This document shows, piece by piece, positions 6,036-13,914 of a stretch of 15,119 bases of DNA (position 1 is its first letter; each line of letters begins with the position of its first letter). The position numbers and the translations under genes were made by a program. Source of the DNA: Ruminococcus sp. (GTDB lineage Bacteria; Bacillota; Clostridia; Oscillospirales; Ruminococcaceae); assembly GCA_019417865.1 (NCBI GenBank), contig DYCW01000410.1, positions 1-15,119 on the forward strand, given 5' to 3'. The notes beneath the pieces were generated by a model. That model did not search any database. It had not been told where the DNA came from and saw only the letters and a program-made list of their open reading frames with translations.

Positions 6036-6464
6036 CTATTTATTTGTGCTATTTGTACAATCTAAGTAATTCTGTACAAATAGCAACGCATTGTCATGTA
6101 GGATTTGTGCATACCGTTCGCTGACATGCAGTTTCTTTGCAATGGCAGAAAAGGGGAGAGCACACTGGTACCGATACTCTAACACCATTCGTTGTTTGTA
6201 GTCTGGGACAGACTGTATCACGCTGTCAATCTCTTTTCGTTTTGTGATAAGCAAATCAATCTCCTCATCCAGCTCTCTTCCAAAGTCTATCAGTTTGCAG
6301 ATGGATTTCTCCAGACTATGTACATCCCGACTGCCACCGCCGACTATTCCACTGGATGCGGTACACTTTTCCACAAGGACACGCATCTGCTCATAGCGGA
6401 GCAGCTTTGCCTGAATCTGCTGGTCGAGCCACCGTGCCTGATTCAGATATTCTTTTGCTGTCAT
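6036..6464 (-). CDS. DUF1492/ArpU-like sigma-related phage transcription regulator
   Basis: 142-aa protein, largely helical (coiled-coil-like residues 1-85, e.g. LNQARWLDQQIQAKLLRYEQM and ELDEEIDLLITKRKEID). The C-terminal helix-turn-helix, MVLEYRYQCALPFSAIAKKL then HVSERYAQILHDNAL (93-127), resembles sigma-70 region 4. This architecture matches the DUF1492/ArpU group found at the end of phage early regions, several members of which control late genes. ATG 6464 has TTAGGAGGG upstream and overlaps the helicase stop (ATGA), so the two are coupled. The gene ends 24 bp before the phased-box promoter that precedes the HNH gene, making it the natural candidate to act there. Its own 3' end contains a 13-bp inverted repeat. 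Confidence 0.82.
   Translation of the reverse strand: MTAKEYLNQARWLDQQIQAKLLRYEQMRVLVEKCTASSGIVGGGSRDVHSLEKSICKLIDFGRELDEEIDLLITKRKEIDSVIQSVPDYKQRMVLEYRYQCALPFSAIAKKLHVSERYAQILHDNALLFVQNYLDCTNSTNK
6047..6085. repeat. Perfect 13-bp inverted repeat at the 3' end of the regulator gene
   Basis: TGCTATTTGTACA (6047-6059) and TGTACAAATAGCA (6073-6085) are exact complements around 13 nt, within the last coding codons of the regulator. There is no T-run on the minus-strand side, so it is a poor terminator. It could be a binding site or an mRNA hairpin. It shares a TTGTAC core with the inverted repeat at 15016-15039. Confidence 0.6.
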
Positions 6465-7837
6465 GGAATCCCTCCTAACTCTGCACGGACAGCCCCCATC
6501 AGACTGTTTTGCGTCTGTTCTTTCTGCTGTAGCGCAGTTAAGACATGGTCATCCATTGTGCCTGCCGTGACAATGTGCTGAATGACGACCGTATCCGCAG
6601 TTTGCCCCTGTCGCCACAGTCTGGCGTTGGTCTGCTGGTAGAGTTCCAGTGACCAAGTCAGACCGAACCAGATGAGGTGAGAACCGCCTGCCTGTAGGTT
6701 CAAGCCGTGTCCTGCCCCTGCTGGGTGCAGCAGCCCGACCGGAATGCTGCCGGCGTTCCAGTCTGCAATGCTTTGGGCTGAATTAATGCACCGACACACA
6801 ACCCCCATTTTCCGCATTCGCTCTGCAATCCGTGTCCGGTCGTGCTGGAACCAGTAGGCAACCAGAACCGGCTTTCCGTTGGCGGCTTCTACCAAATCCT
6901 CTAAGGCATCTAACTTTCGGCTGTGCAGCAGCAGAACTTGTTTGTCCTCTCCATAGACAGCCCCATTCGCCATCTGCAAAAGCTTGTTGCTCAGGCTGGC
7001 CGCGTTGGCAGCATCAATCTCTTCTCCCTGAAGCGAAACCACCATATCCTTTTTCAGCTTGTCATAGGTTCTGCGTTCGGCAGGGGAGAGGAACACCGGA
7101 ACCGTCGTCATCAGACATTCCGGCATCTGTAAATGCTCCGCAGACCGCATGGAAATGGTAATGTCTGCAATCCGCTGATAGATGGCATCCTCCGCCCCAT
7201 ACTTCGGCTTGTAGCTGAATATGACTGTGCTGTTCCGCTTGTCCGGCAGAAAGAAGGTGTTCCGGTATTCGGACAGATACTTGCCGAGCCGTTGTCCCAT
7301 GTCCAGCAGCTTGAACTCTGCCCATAAATCCATCAGCCCATTGGAGGTTGGCGTACCCGTCAGCCCCACCATTCGCTGTATCTTCTTCCGGACTTTCATC
7401 AACGCCCGAAACCGTTTTGATTGATGGGATTTAAAACTGGATAGCTCGTCAATGACCACCATGTCAAAATCAAAGGGCAGCCTGCTCCCGTTCACCAGCC
7501 AATCCACCTGCTCCCGATTGATGACATACACCTCTGCCTGCTCCTGCAAAGCTGCCCGGCGTTCCGCTTCTGTACCGACCGCAACCGAAAGCCGCAGGGG
7601 ACGCAGATGCTCCCACTTCTGGCATTCCGCTGCCCATGTGGTACGAGCGACCCGCAGGGGAGCAATAATCAACACCTTCTGCACCTCGAAGCTGTCAAAT
7701 ATCAGGTCGTTAATGGCAGTCAGGGTAATCACCGTTTTCCCTAACCCCATTTCCAGAAATACCGCTGCAACCGGATGGGTTTCTATAAACTCCGTTGCAT
7801 ACGCCTGATAATCATGAGGAATGTAATGCAGTTTCAT
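6461..7837 (-). CDS. SNF2-like DEAD/DEAH-box helicase
   Basis: 458-aa superfamily 2 ATPase of the compact phage SNF2-like type. Motif I is EMGLGKT (29-35), Ia IIAPLRVARTTW, II VVIDELSS (127-134), III GLTGTPTSNGLMDLW (158-172), and the C-terminal QTNARLWRQGQTADTVVIQHIV (about 400-422) carries motif VI. The start MKLHYIPHDYQ (ATG 7837) is the family's usual N-terminus. The 26-bp overlap with the VRR-NUC gene and a GCGGGTG just before the start support coupled translation; an ATG at 7855 is a possible alternative. The protein ends with the ATGA that starts the regulator gene. It probably acts in phage DNA replication or recombination with the neighbouring polymerase, primase and nuclease. Confidence 0.93.
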   Translation of the reverse strand: MKLHYIPHDYQAYATEFIETHPVAAVFLEMGLGKTVITLTAINDLIFDSFEVQKVLIIAPLRVARTTWAAECQKWEHLRPLRLSVAVGTEAERRAALQEQAEVYVINREQVDWLVNGSRLPFDFDMVVIDELSSFKSHQSKRFRALMKVRKKIQRMVGLTGTPTSNGLMDLWAEFKLLDMGQRLGKYLSEYRNTFFLPDKRNSTVIFSYKPKYGAEDAIYQRIADITISMRSAEHLQMPECLMTTVPVFLSPAERRTYDKLKKDMVVSLQGEEIDAANAASLSNKLLQMANGAVYGEDKQVLLLHSRKLDALEDLVEAANGKPVLVAYWFQHDRTRIAERMRKMGVVCRCINSAQSIADWNAGSIPVGLLHPAGAGHGLNLQAGGSHLIWFGLTWSLELYQQTNARLWRQGQTADTVVIQHIVTAGTMDDHVLTALQQKEQTQNSLMGAVRAELGGIP

Positions 7838-8117
7838 CACCCGCTTTCCAGCCATCACAAAACACATCTACCTGCTCAGCGGAATCCAGACAATAGACCA
7901 GAAATCCGAGTTTCTCTAACTGCTGTTTTCGCAGAATCTGGAGTGGGCGAAGATGCTTGCCGGGGGCTTTCAATTCCACAAAAATCACCTGACCTTCTGG
8001 GAGCAGGCAAATCCGATCCGGCACGCCATCTGTACCGGGAGAGACCCATTTCCAGCAACGACCGCCCATCGCCTTGATTCGCTGCACCAACCGATTTTCA
8101 ATTTCTCTTTCTTGCAT
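7812..8117 (-). CDS. VRR-NUC domain nuclease
   Basis: 101-aa stand-alone VRR-NUC (PD-(D/E)XK superfamily) nuclease. E7 lies in the first helix (EREIENRLVQRIKA). The core PGTDGVPDRICLLP (D34) is followed by VIFVELKAPG (E48, K50), giving the D-ExK triad, and then LRPLQ. Single-domain phage members cut branched or structured DNA. The start at ATG 8117 has AAAGGAG at good distance. A longer frame begins at a TTG at 8150 inside a 12-bp tandem repeat and is less likely. It sits between the iteron region and the helicase, in the replication operon. Confidence 0.92.
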   Translation of the reverse strand: MQEREIENRLVQRIKAMGGRCWKWVSPGTDGVPDRICLLPEGQVIFVELKAPGKHLRPLQILRKQQLEKLGFLVYCLDSAEQVDVFCDGWKAGDETALHSS

Positions 8118-8127
8118 CGTAATCTCC

Positions 8128-8383
8128 TTTGATGACAACTTTGATGACAACCTCCGAAATTTCCTATACGCGCGCGTATGCGTGTGTACAAGCTCTCTAT
8201 CCCTCTTTTTATATCAAATAAAATCCTTAGGAAAATTCTTGTCACACTTGTCGCATACCGCCGTTTTTGTCCTAATTTCCTTTACTTTTTTGTGCGACAA
8301 ACTGTGTGACAGATTGTGTGACAAATTTTACTTGTCTATAGCTGCCCTGTGTGACAGCTTTTCGCTGTATTCTTGTCACAGGG
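8128..8383. other. Iteron-rich candidate replication origin
   Basis: The gap 8118-8392 has no convincing gene but much order. Two tandem copies of tttgatgacaac lie at 8128-8151. Three 12-bp units with core TGTGYGACA start at 8291, 8303 and 8315 (exactly 12 bp apart), with a further copy at 8348-8356 and inverted copies near 8239-8255 and 8373-8380. A 14-bp palindrome ATACGCGCGCGTAT is at 8166-8179, and an AT-rich stretch at about 8197-8230. A long hairpin (CCCTGTG 8345-8351 / CACAGGG 8377-8383, inner ACAGC/GCTGT) follows the primase stop. Iterons, palindrome and AT-rich DNA beside a primase-helicase gene suggest an origin. They could instead be operator sites. Confidence 0.5.
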
Positions 8384-8392
8384 CTCGTCACG

Positions 8393-10756
8393 CTACTTTT
8401 TCCTTGATTTTTTGATTTTTCTGTACACTCTCTGCTGTCCATATAATGCCATACGGATGCGCTTGTCGTCTTTTTCCCAACCACCAATTTTACTGATTAA
8501 AGCCGCTATCGCATAAGAATCCGCTGCCTTCATAGAAGCCATATCCCGTTCAAAGCACTCACACCAGATTTCCATATTGCAGACAGTTTCTCTCTGCTTG
8601 ACACCCGCTGCTTTTCCGTCAAACTCTCCGCAGTTTAAATAGTTTCTTCTCTCATAGAGGGAGAGTTCCTCCCAGTTCTCCGGCAGCGGCGTTTCCAGAT
8701 ACGCCCGTACCAGTCCTTCTCGTTCATCCGTTTCCAGTGCATTTGCCTGCTCCAGAGCAGCCGCTTTCGCTTCGCCACCCTCCAGATACAGTTTTTCTCC
8801 GGTGCGGTAATATACCAACGTTTCTGCCCAAATCTGCTGCACGTCTTCCGTGGTCATCTGCCATGCCTTTTTTACCGAATCGCCCGTCATCCGCACCGGC
8901 CAGAATCGCCGGTTTCCGGTAATATCTCTTAAAAATCCGTTCTCGGCATTGGTCGAGCCGACAATGACACATTGCCTTGGATGGCTCTCTACGGACACCC
9001 CATAGCTGGCACGATACTTGTCATCCACACGAGAGAGGAATGACTTTACAATTTCCACATCCGTCTTCCGCATCCCTGCCAGTTCGCCCAGTTCTAAAAT
9101 CCAGTAGCCCTGCAATTTCTCCGGTCCGGACTTGTCCTTCATATCGGTAATGGACAGGCTGTCCGAGAACCAGTCTCCGGCAAGTTTGTAAAAGAAGGTC
9201 GATTTCCCGATGCCCTGCGGACCGTTCAGAATCAACACACTGTCAAACTTCGTCCCCGGACGATAGATGCGTGCCACAGCGGCAATCAGCATTTTCCGCA
9301 TGACGGCTCTGGTATAGGGGCTGTCCTCTGCTCCAAAGTAGTCGATGAGCAGGGTGTCCACTCTGGGTACCCCGTCCCAGTCCGGCAGGTGCTCCAGATA
9401 TTCCTGAATGGGATGATAGGCACGTTCTGCGGCAACCGCTGTGACAGCGTCCTTTGTTTTGGTCGGCGTATAAATCCCATACCGCTTGTTCAGGTATACC
9501 TTGAGCGAGGCATAGTCCGTATCATTCCAGCCGGCTTTCATCTGTGTCCAAGGCAGCCTGCCACGAGCGTCCATGCCGTCCCGGTGCTTGTTAAAGGCGA
9601 TGCATTGCAGCAGGGGGTCGTTTCGCACAATCCGCACCAGATTGTCCAGTGAGGGCTTGAGGTTGCCGGTGCGGTCGTATTCCAGCTCGTTCTCCCAGTC
9701 GGAAGCGGGAGCAGAGGACAGGCCGTCTGGTTCGGGAATCGCTGTAAATTCTGCGGCAGCCTGTTTGCGGCGTTCCTCTGCGAGCACCGCTTTGACTTTG
9801 GCATCCTGTAGGGCAAAGTCCGTCATTTTCTGATAGGATTTCTTTTCGTCCTCCGCCCCGAACTTGTGCAGCCGCACCACGTCAAAGGCGTTCATCAGCC
9901 TGCCGGAAGCAGGGTCGGTGGCGTGGTGACTATAGGCAAAGGTTTCGTCATAAATCACCACACCGGCAGAGGAATCCGCTGGTATGTAGTCATAGCGTCC
10001 GGATACGGCGGACGGGGCATAGACGTCTGACAGGAACGTATCAATGGCATCTGTGATGGCATACGCCTTGCAGAATGCTCCGACAACGCCTTCCTTGGTC
10101 AGGGGGTCTTGCTGTTCCTTGACAGCCCTCTGAATGGCTTGTGCCTGCCGAGAGGAGACCGGATAGGACGACACATCGTGCCAGTCTGCATATTTGGCAA
10201 GGTATTCGTCCGGATTCAGCAGCGTGCCTTCGATGTTGACAAAGACAAACTCTGCCCCTCTGGACGTAGACGGCCAGTACATGAGCCGATGTGGTTCATA
10301 GGTGGTATCGTCAAAGAGATCCATGCCGATTTCGCTTGCCAGCATACGGGCAACGGCAGGGTATTCCTCTTCGGTGACCTCTCTGCTCAGCGGCACACAG
10401 AGCCGCAGGCGAGGGGACTGCGGCGTGTGTTTGTGGGTGGAGTAGATGCAGCACTGGAAGTCGTAGAGGGTCTGTATGGTTTCGACCGTTTCGGGCGTAG
10501 CATCGTCCATATCCAGTGTGAGCATACTTCGGCAGAGGACGTGGTTCTTTTTTCGTCTGCCGTCTTTCAGATGACCGCCCACGAAACCGCCGATGTCCTT
10601 GATGGCGTCCTGCTGGACTTTGGGAAGGCTGCGGAATTCGGCAGCGGTTTCGGCAGTGTAGAGGGTCTGGCTGACCCGTTTGCAGAAGTCTTCCCATGTG
10701 ATTTCGCTGTTTTTCCATTTGGCTGCGGTACGGGAGATGCCGTATGCGATTTTCAT
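8393..10756 (-). CDS. VapE-type primase-helicase (virulence-associated protein E family)
   Basis: 787-aa replication protein. The N-terminal third looks like an archaeo-eukaryotic-type primase: SMLTLDMDDATP (D82, D84), YSTHKHTPQSPRLRL (105-119) and YEPHRLMYWPS (153-163). The C-terminal part is the VapE/D5-like superfamily 3 ATPase: VLILNGPQGIGKSTFF (Walker A 512-520), WILELGELAG (552-561), VDDKYRASYG and VIVGSTNAENGFLRDITGNR (598-616), then RRFWPV. It probably primes and unwinds phage DNA for the family-A polymerase encoded upstream. The start MKIAYGISRTAAKW at 10756 has GAAAGGGGATATTTT before it. A 20-residue upstream extension crosses the repeat element's end and is rejected. The protein is full length for the family. 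Confidence 0.93.
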   Translation of the reverse strand: MKIAYGISRTAAKWKNSEITWEDFCKRVSQTLYTAETAAEFRSLPKVQQDAIKDIGGFVGGHLKDGRRKKNHVLCRSMLTLDMDDATPETVETIQTLYDFQCCIYSTHKHTPQSPRLRLCVPLSREVTEEEYPAVARMLASEIGMDLFDDTTYEPHRLMYWPSTSRGAEFVFVNIEGTLLNPDEYLAKYADWHDVSSYPVSSRQAQAIQRAVKEQQDPLTKEGVVGAFCKAYAITDAIDTFLSDVYAPSAVSGRYDYIPADSSAGVVIYDETFAYSHHATDPASGRLMNAFDVVRLHKFGAEDEKKSYQKMTDFALQDAKVKAVLAEERRKQAAAEFTAIPEPDGLSSAPASDWENELEYDRTGNLKPSLDNLVRIVRNDPLLQCIAFNKHRDGMDARGRLPWTQMKAGWNDTDYASLKVYLNKRYGIYTPTKTKDAVTAVAAERAYHPIQEYLEHLPDWDGVPRVDTLLIDYFGAEDSPYTRAVMRKMLIAAVARIYRPGTKFDSVLILNGPQGIGKSTFFYKLAGDWFSDSLSITDMKDKSGPEKLQGYWILELGELAGMRKTDVEIVKSFLSRVDDKYRASYGVSVESHPRQCVIVGSTNAENGFLRDITGNRRFWPVRMTGDSVKKAWQMTTEDVQQIWAETLVYYRTGEKLYLEGGEAKAAALEQANALETDEREGLVRAYLETPLPENWEELSLYERRNYLNCGEFDGKAAGVKQRETVCNMEIWCECFERDMASMKAADSYAIAALISKIGGWEKDDKRIRMALYGQQRVYRKIKKSRKK

Positions 10757-10785
10757 AAAATATCCCCTTTCTGATGTTTGTAAGT

Positions 10786-11363
10786 GGCTGCACCGCCGAA
10801 TGGCGACTATGGTCAAGCTGATTCAGCTTGGCGAGGGGGATGCAAGGGGGGCAAGCTGCCACCCTTGCAAAGCAAACGAGTTGGAATCGGTAAATGAACG
10901 AGGACAAGATACCGCTGTCCGCCCTCCGAAAAAAACAAAACGGTACGAAATGAAGAAATTTCGTGTCGTCAGACTGCAAATTGCGGTACAGAACAGGGCG
11001 GACAGCGGACACAGGCAGACAGCGAAGCGAATCTGCCGGACGGCACGGACAAGGTTTCCCGAAGAATGCGCGTCCCATTCCTCTAAATGAAGCGGTCTGC
11101 ACGCCGCCGGCAAAAGGGGGCAAGCCCCTGCTTTTGCCTGTGTATCCGTCCATCGCCCCGTGTGCAGCCTTGCTGCAAATTCGATAAGCATATTTTAGAA
11201 GGACGATGGACGGAAGGTAGATTCTCGTCCGGTTTCCTTGTTTGAACTCGCTTGCTTTGCAGGGGGCTGTTCGCCCCCTGCAACCCCTCACTTCTTTTTC
11301 TTTTTCCTGAAAAAAGAAAAAGAAGCAAAAAGAATAAAAGATTTGCCATTCGGCGGTGCAGCC
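10786..11363. repeat. Structured repeat element, copy A, with 19-bp terminal inverted repeats
   Basis: Fills the gap between the polymerase and primase genes (10757-11376). Its ends, ggctgcaccgccgaatggc at 10786-10804 and its exact complement at 11345-11363, form a 19-bp perfect inverted repeat 578 bp end to end. Inside are many hairpins: 10814-10830, 10841-10869, a 14-bp long-range stem (10912-10925 with 10995-11008), 11109-11138, a 10-bp stem (11146-11155 with 11204-11213) enclosing a TGCAGC/GCTGCA hairpin, 11257-11283, and a 15-bp A/T-rich stem 11291-11325. The outer end is 13 bp from the polymerase stop. The last 295 bp recur in copy B. I see no gene in it and no clear target duplication. 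Confidence 0.75.
11047..11341. repeat. Shared segment of copy A, near-identical to 14151-14446
   Basis: Direct repeat of about 295 bp. From about 11083 onward I find one substitution (agc versus aac) over about 255 bp. The first 40 bp differ by a few changes and one indel. Same orientation in both gaps, each ending just beyond the stop codon of a replication gene. The near-identity implies recent duplication or ongoing conversion. Confidence 0.92.
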
Positions 11364-11376
11364 GTTTCCTTTCTTT

Positions 11377-13302
11377 TTAATCCATCTTTTGATACCTCCT
11401 GCAAGCGTAGCCATCTGCCCGCAGCTGCAACCCTGCCGCCCATTCTGGCACGGTTGCCATCCGCCTGCAAACGTCTTCCACCTGCATGGTTTTTTCTGCT
11501 TCGATAATCAATTCATCGTGTACATGTGCCACAATTCGGGTATCCTGCAACTGTCGCATGGCATGACACAGAATGTCCCTTGCCATGCCCTGTATGATGT
11601 TCTCCACCAGTGTCGGGCCATACGTCTCTTTCCAGACCCATTTTCCGTCCCCCTTGGCACTCTGATAGGCAATCTGTTCTCCTCCGAAACGGTTCTGTAC
11701 CAGTTTCGGATGCACATAGGACAGCCGCCGACCAGACAGCAGCCGAATCATCAGAAATCCATTCTGGCACGCAAACCGGATGCCATGTGTTGCCGTCCGG
11801 CTGCCGCTGCGGACTGCGGTCAGGGCAGCGTCTCCGATGGCTTTCCAAAGGGCTGTGATATGCGGATTGGCGGTTCTCCATGCCGAAACAAGCGGCTTCA
11901 GTTCCGATTCCTGCAAGCCCATTTCTAACGCCCCCATACTCTTCAAAGCCCCTGCTCCGCCGCCGTAGCCGAGTGCCAGCTCTGCAATTTTTCCCTTCTG
12001 CCGCAGATGGCCGTTGATGCCGTGCTTGACCACCGGCACACCAAACATCTGCGATGCCGAGGCACAGTAGATGTCCCCGCCCTGCTGAAACACGTCCAGC
12101 CGCCACTGTTCTCCTGCCAGCCACGCAATGATTCTGGCTTCAATGGCGGAGAAGTCTGCCACGAGGAATTGATACCCCTCTTTCGGGACAAAGGACGTGC
12201 GGAGCAGCTGCGAGAGCGTGTCCGGAATGTCGTCATAGAGCATCTCCATGGCTTCATAATCGCCCTGCTTCACGAGTTCGTGTGCCTGCTCCAAATCCGG
12301 CATATGATTCTGCGGCAGGTTTTGCAGCTGAATCAGCCGACCGGTAAAGCGTCCGGTTCTGCCTGCTCCGTAGAACTGGAACATCCCTCTTGCTCTGCCG
12401 TCCTGACAGGCAACCCGCTGCATCACGTCATATTTTTTCAGGGAAGATTTCGACAGCTGCTGTTTCAGGTCTAAGACGGTTCGCATCGGCTCGGGTGCAG
12501 TTTGCAGAAGGGCGTTTCGATGCTGTTTGTCCAGCGAATCCACTTCCAATCCGTTTGCGGTCAGCCACTGTTTCATCTGTGCCACGGAGTTCGGATTTTC
12601 CATCCCTGTTATTTCCTGTATCGCCTGTTTCAGCTGCTGTTGGGATTGCTTGACCATCTTCCGTGCCTGCTGGACAAATTTCATGTCCATCTGAATCCCA
12701 CGGTCGTTGATTTGCTGGTCTAAGTGATATTCTTCCCAGACAAAATCCGGCACAGGGGCATGGGCAAGCCGCTTCTGAATTTGCAGCTCCACTTCCACAT
12801 CTCGTTGGTTGTACTGCCGGAAGACTGCCCATTCTGCCGGATGGTCTTGCGGCAGCTGCCGTTTGCCGTTTTTGTCCGGAATGCAAAACAGCTTGATGCC
12901 GTCTTTGCCCTCCTGCATCTTCTGGTTTTCGAGTTGCAATGCCTGTCCCACACCATTCAGAGACATCGGCAGCCCCAGTGTTGCCGCCCAGACCATGGTA
13001 CACCGCCATTGGGATGGGTCTAAGAATGTACCGGACGGCAGTCCCAGATAACGGGATAAGCACACTCGCTCAAACATGGCATGGAATGCCGTTTTGAGAA
13101 CGGTTTCATCCGTCAGGGCAGAGAGAATCTCCGGCGGAATGGATTCCCCGCCGGAAATATCCACGACCTGTACCGCTCCGAAGTCTACGCTGTAGCCGAA
13201 CAGCAGCAGAGAAAACGCTGCACTCTCTGCATATTTGTATACCCCTTCCTGCTCCAGATTCCGGTCAGAGTAGGTTTCGATGTCAATCGAAAGTACCTGC
13301 AT
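11377..13302 (-). CDS. Phage DNA polymerase, family A, with 3'-5' exonuclease
   Basis: 641-aa PolA-like replicative polymerase. The exonuclease domain (about 1-185) opens with LSIDIET (D7, E9) and has YNQRDVEVE (Y164, D168). The polymerase domain has GAGRTGRFTGRLIQLQNLP (312-330), motif A FLVADFSAIEARIIAW (D383), motif B RQKGKIAELALGYG (R434, K438, Y446) and motif C VAHVHDELII (H595, D596). All catalytic residues are present. There is no 5'-3' exonuclease domain, as usual for phage members. ATG 13302 lies 6 nt after the DUF2815 stop; the ribosome site is weak (TTAGGG), so coupling to DUF2815 is likely. Gene order DUF2815-polymerase-VapE is a common phage replication cassette. Confidence 0.96.
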   Translation of the reverse strand: MQVLSIDIETYSDRNLEQEGVYKYAESAAFSLLLFGYSVDFGAVQVVDISGGESIPPEILSALTDETVLKTAFHAMFERVCLSRYLGLPSGTFLDPSQWRCTMVWAATLGLPMSLNGVGQALQLENQKMQEGKDGIKLFCIPDKNGKRQLPQDHPAEWAVFRQYNQRDVEVELQIQKRLAHAPVPDFVWEEYHLDQQINDRGIQMDMKFVQQARKMVKQSQQQLKQAIQEITGMENPNSVAQMKQWLTANGLEVDSLDKQHRNALLQTAPEPMRTVLDLKQQLSKSSLKKYDVMQRVACQDGRARGMFQFYGAGRTGRFTGRLIQLQNLPQNHMPDLEQAHELVKQGDYEAMEMLYDDIPDTLSQLLRTSFVPKEGYQFLVADFSAIEARIIAWLAGEQWRLDVFQQGGDIYCASASQMFGVPVVKHGINGHLRQKGKIAELALGYGGGAGALKSMGALEMGLQESELKPLVSAWRTANPHITALWKAIGDAALTAVRSGSRTATHGIRFACQNGFLMIRLLSGRRLSYVHPKLVQNRFGGEQIAYQSAKGDGKWVWKETYGPTLVENIIQGMARDILCHAMRQLQDTRIVAHVHDELIIEAEKTMQVEDVCRRMATVPEWAAGLQLRADGYACRRYQKMD

Positions 13303-13308
13303 CCGGCA

Positions 13309-13869
13309 TCACCCTAACAGGTCATCGTCTTCATCCGGAAGACAGTCAAACTCGTCCTCTGCATTCATTCTGCCGTCCAGCCGTTCGCCGTCTCTGACTT
13401 TTTGAATGTTGCCCAGTCCGGCAGCAATGCCTTTGTTGCCCCAAGTATTGTAGGCGTAGAAGTTCAGGGAGACTCTGGCATAGCATCCGGAGTAGACTTC
13501 TTCCCGCCGGAGAATCCGCTGTACCCGCTGATCCACAATCTGTGGTGCGGTGTCGCTGGTGGCATTCAGGAAGACACAGCCCCGACAGGCAGCATCCTCC
13601 GGTCGTTCGGCATCGCCGTCCCGCAGCGGCAGCTTCAGCAGGGAAGGGGCAGGGGTGCGTCCACCGAAGACTGCCGTGCCGCGTTCGATGGCAGCCTGTA
13701 CGGCTCTCTGCATGCGTTCAATGGTTTCCGTGTCTGTCTTGGGAATCAGCAGGCAAACGCTGTATTTTTCCTTTCCCTCGTCCGTCGTCTGCGGTGTCCA
13801 GATGTGGGCGTAGCTCAGACGTACCATACCGGTTACCACTTTTGTCTTGCTTTTTTCTTTTTCTGCCAT
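13309..13869 (-). CDS. DUF2815 single-stranded DNA-binding-like protein
   Basis: 186-aa protein of the DUF2815 family, related in fold to phage ssDNA-binding proteins of the T7 gp2.5/SSB kind. TGMVRLSYAHIWTPQ...KYSVCLLIPKTD (13-45) is the family's opening, and EEVYSGCYARVSLNFYAYNTWGNKGIAAGLGNIQKVRDGERL is the conserved core. The tail (AEDEFDCLPDEDDDLLG) is strongly acidic and ends in two hydrophobic residues, like the protein-contact tail of SSBs. ATG 13869 has CAGGAGG upstream. A TATAAT lies 7 nt before that ribosome site, which might be a -10 but is very close. A longer frame to 14016 enters repeat copy B and is rejected. It probably coats single strands for the polymerase encoded next. Confidence 0.9.
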   Translation of the reverse strand: MAEKEKSKTKVVTGMVRLSYAHIWTPQTTDEGKEKYSVCLLIPKTDTETIERMQRAVQAAIERGTAVFGGRTPAPSLLKLPLRDGDAERPEDAACRGCVFLNATSDTAPQIVDQRVQRILRREEVYSGCYARVSLNFYAYNTWGNKGIAAGLGNIQKVRDGERLDGRMNAEDEFDCLPDEDDDLLG

Positions 13870-13914
13870 GATAAAAACCTCCTGTAAATTATAATTCGTG
13901 TCTTTTTGATGTTC

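Noticed and set aside
8291..8326. Short regular repeats as a CRISPR array
   Set aside because: Units are 12 bp and contiguous, with no spacers and no cas genes.
10109..10774. 221-codon plus-strand open frame opposite the primase-helicase gene
   Set aside because: Shadow of the VapE frame; no ribosome site or recognisable domain.
11291..11325. The A/T-rich 15-bp stem as an ordinary transcription terminator of the polymerase gene
   Set aside because: It is A/T-rich in the stem with no following T-run on the minus strand, and the operon continues downstream. It belongs to the repeat. Some terminator effect cannot be excluded.
10311..11414. 367-codon minus-strand open frame through repeat copy A
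   Set aside because: It overlaps the VapE gene in another frame, has a run of phenylalanines from the A/T-rich hairpin, lacks a ribosome site and matches no family. Its similarity to the frame in copy B is just the DNA repeat.
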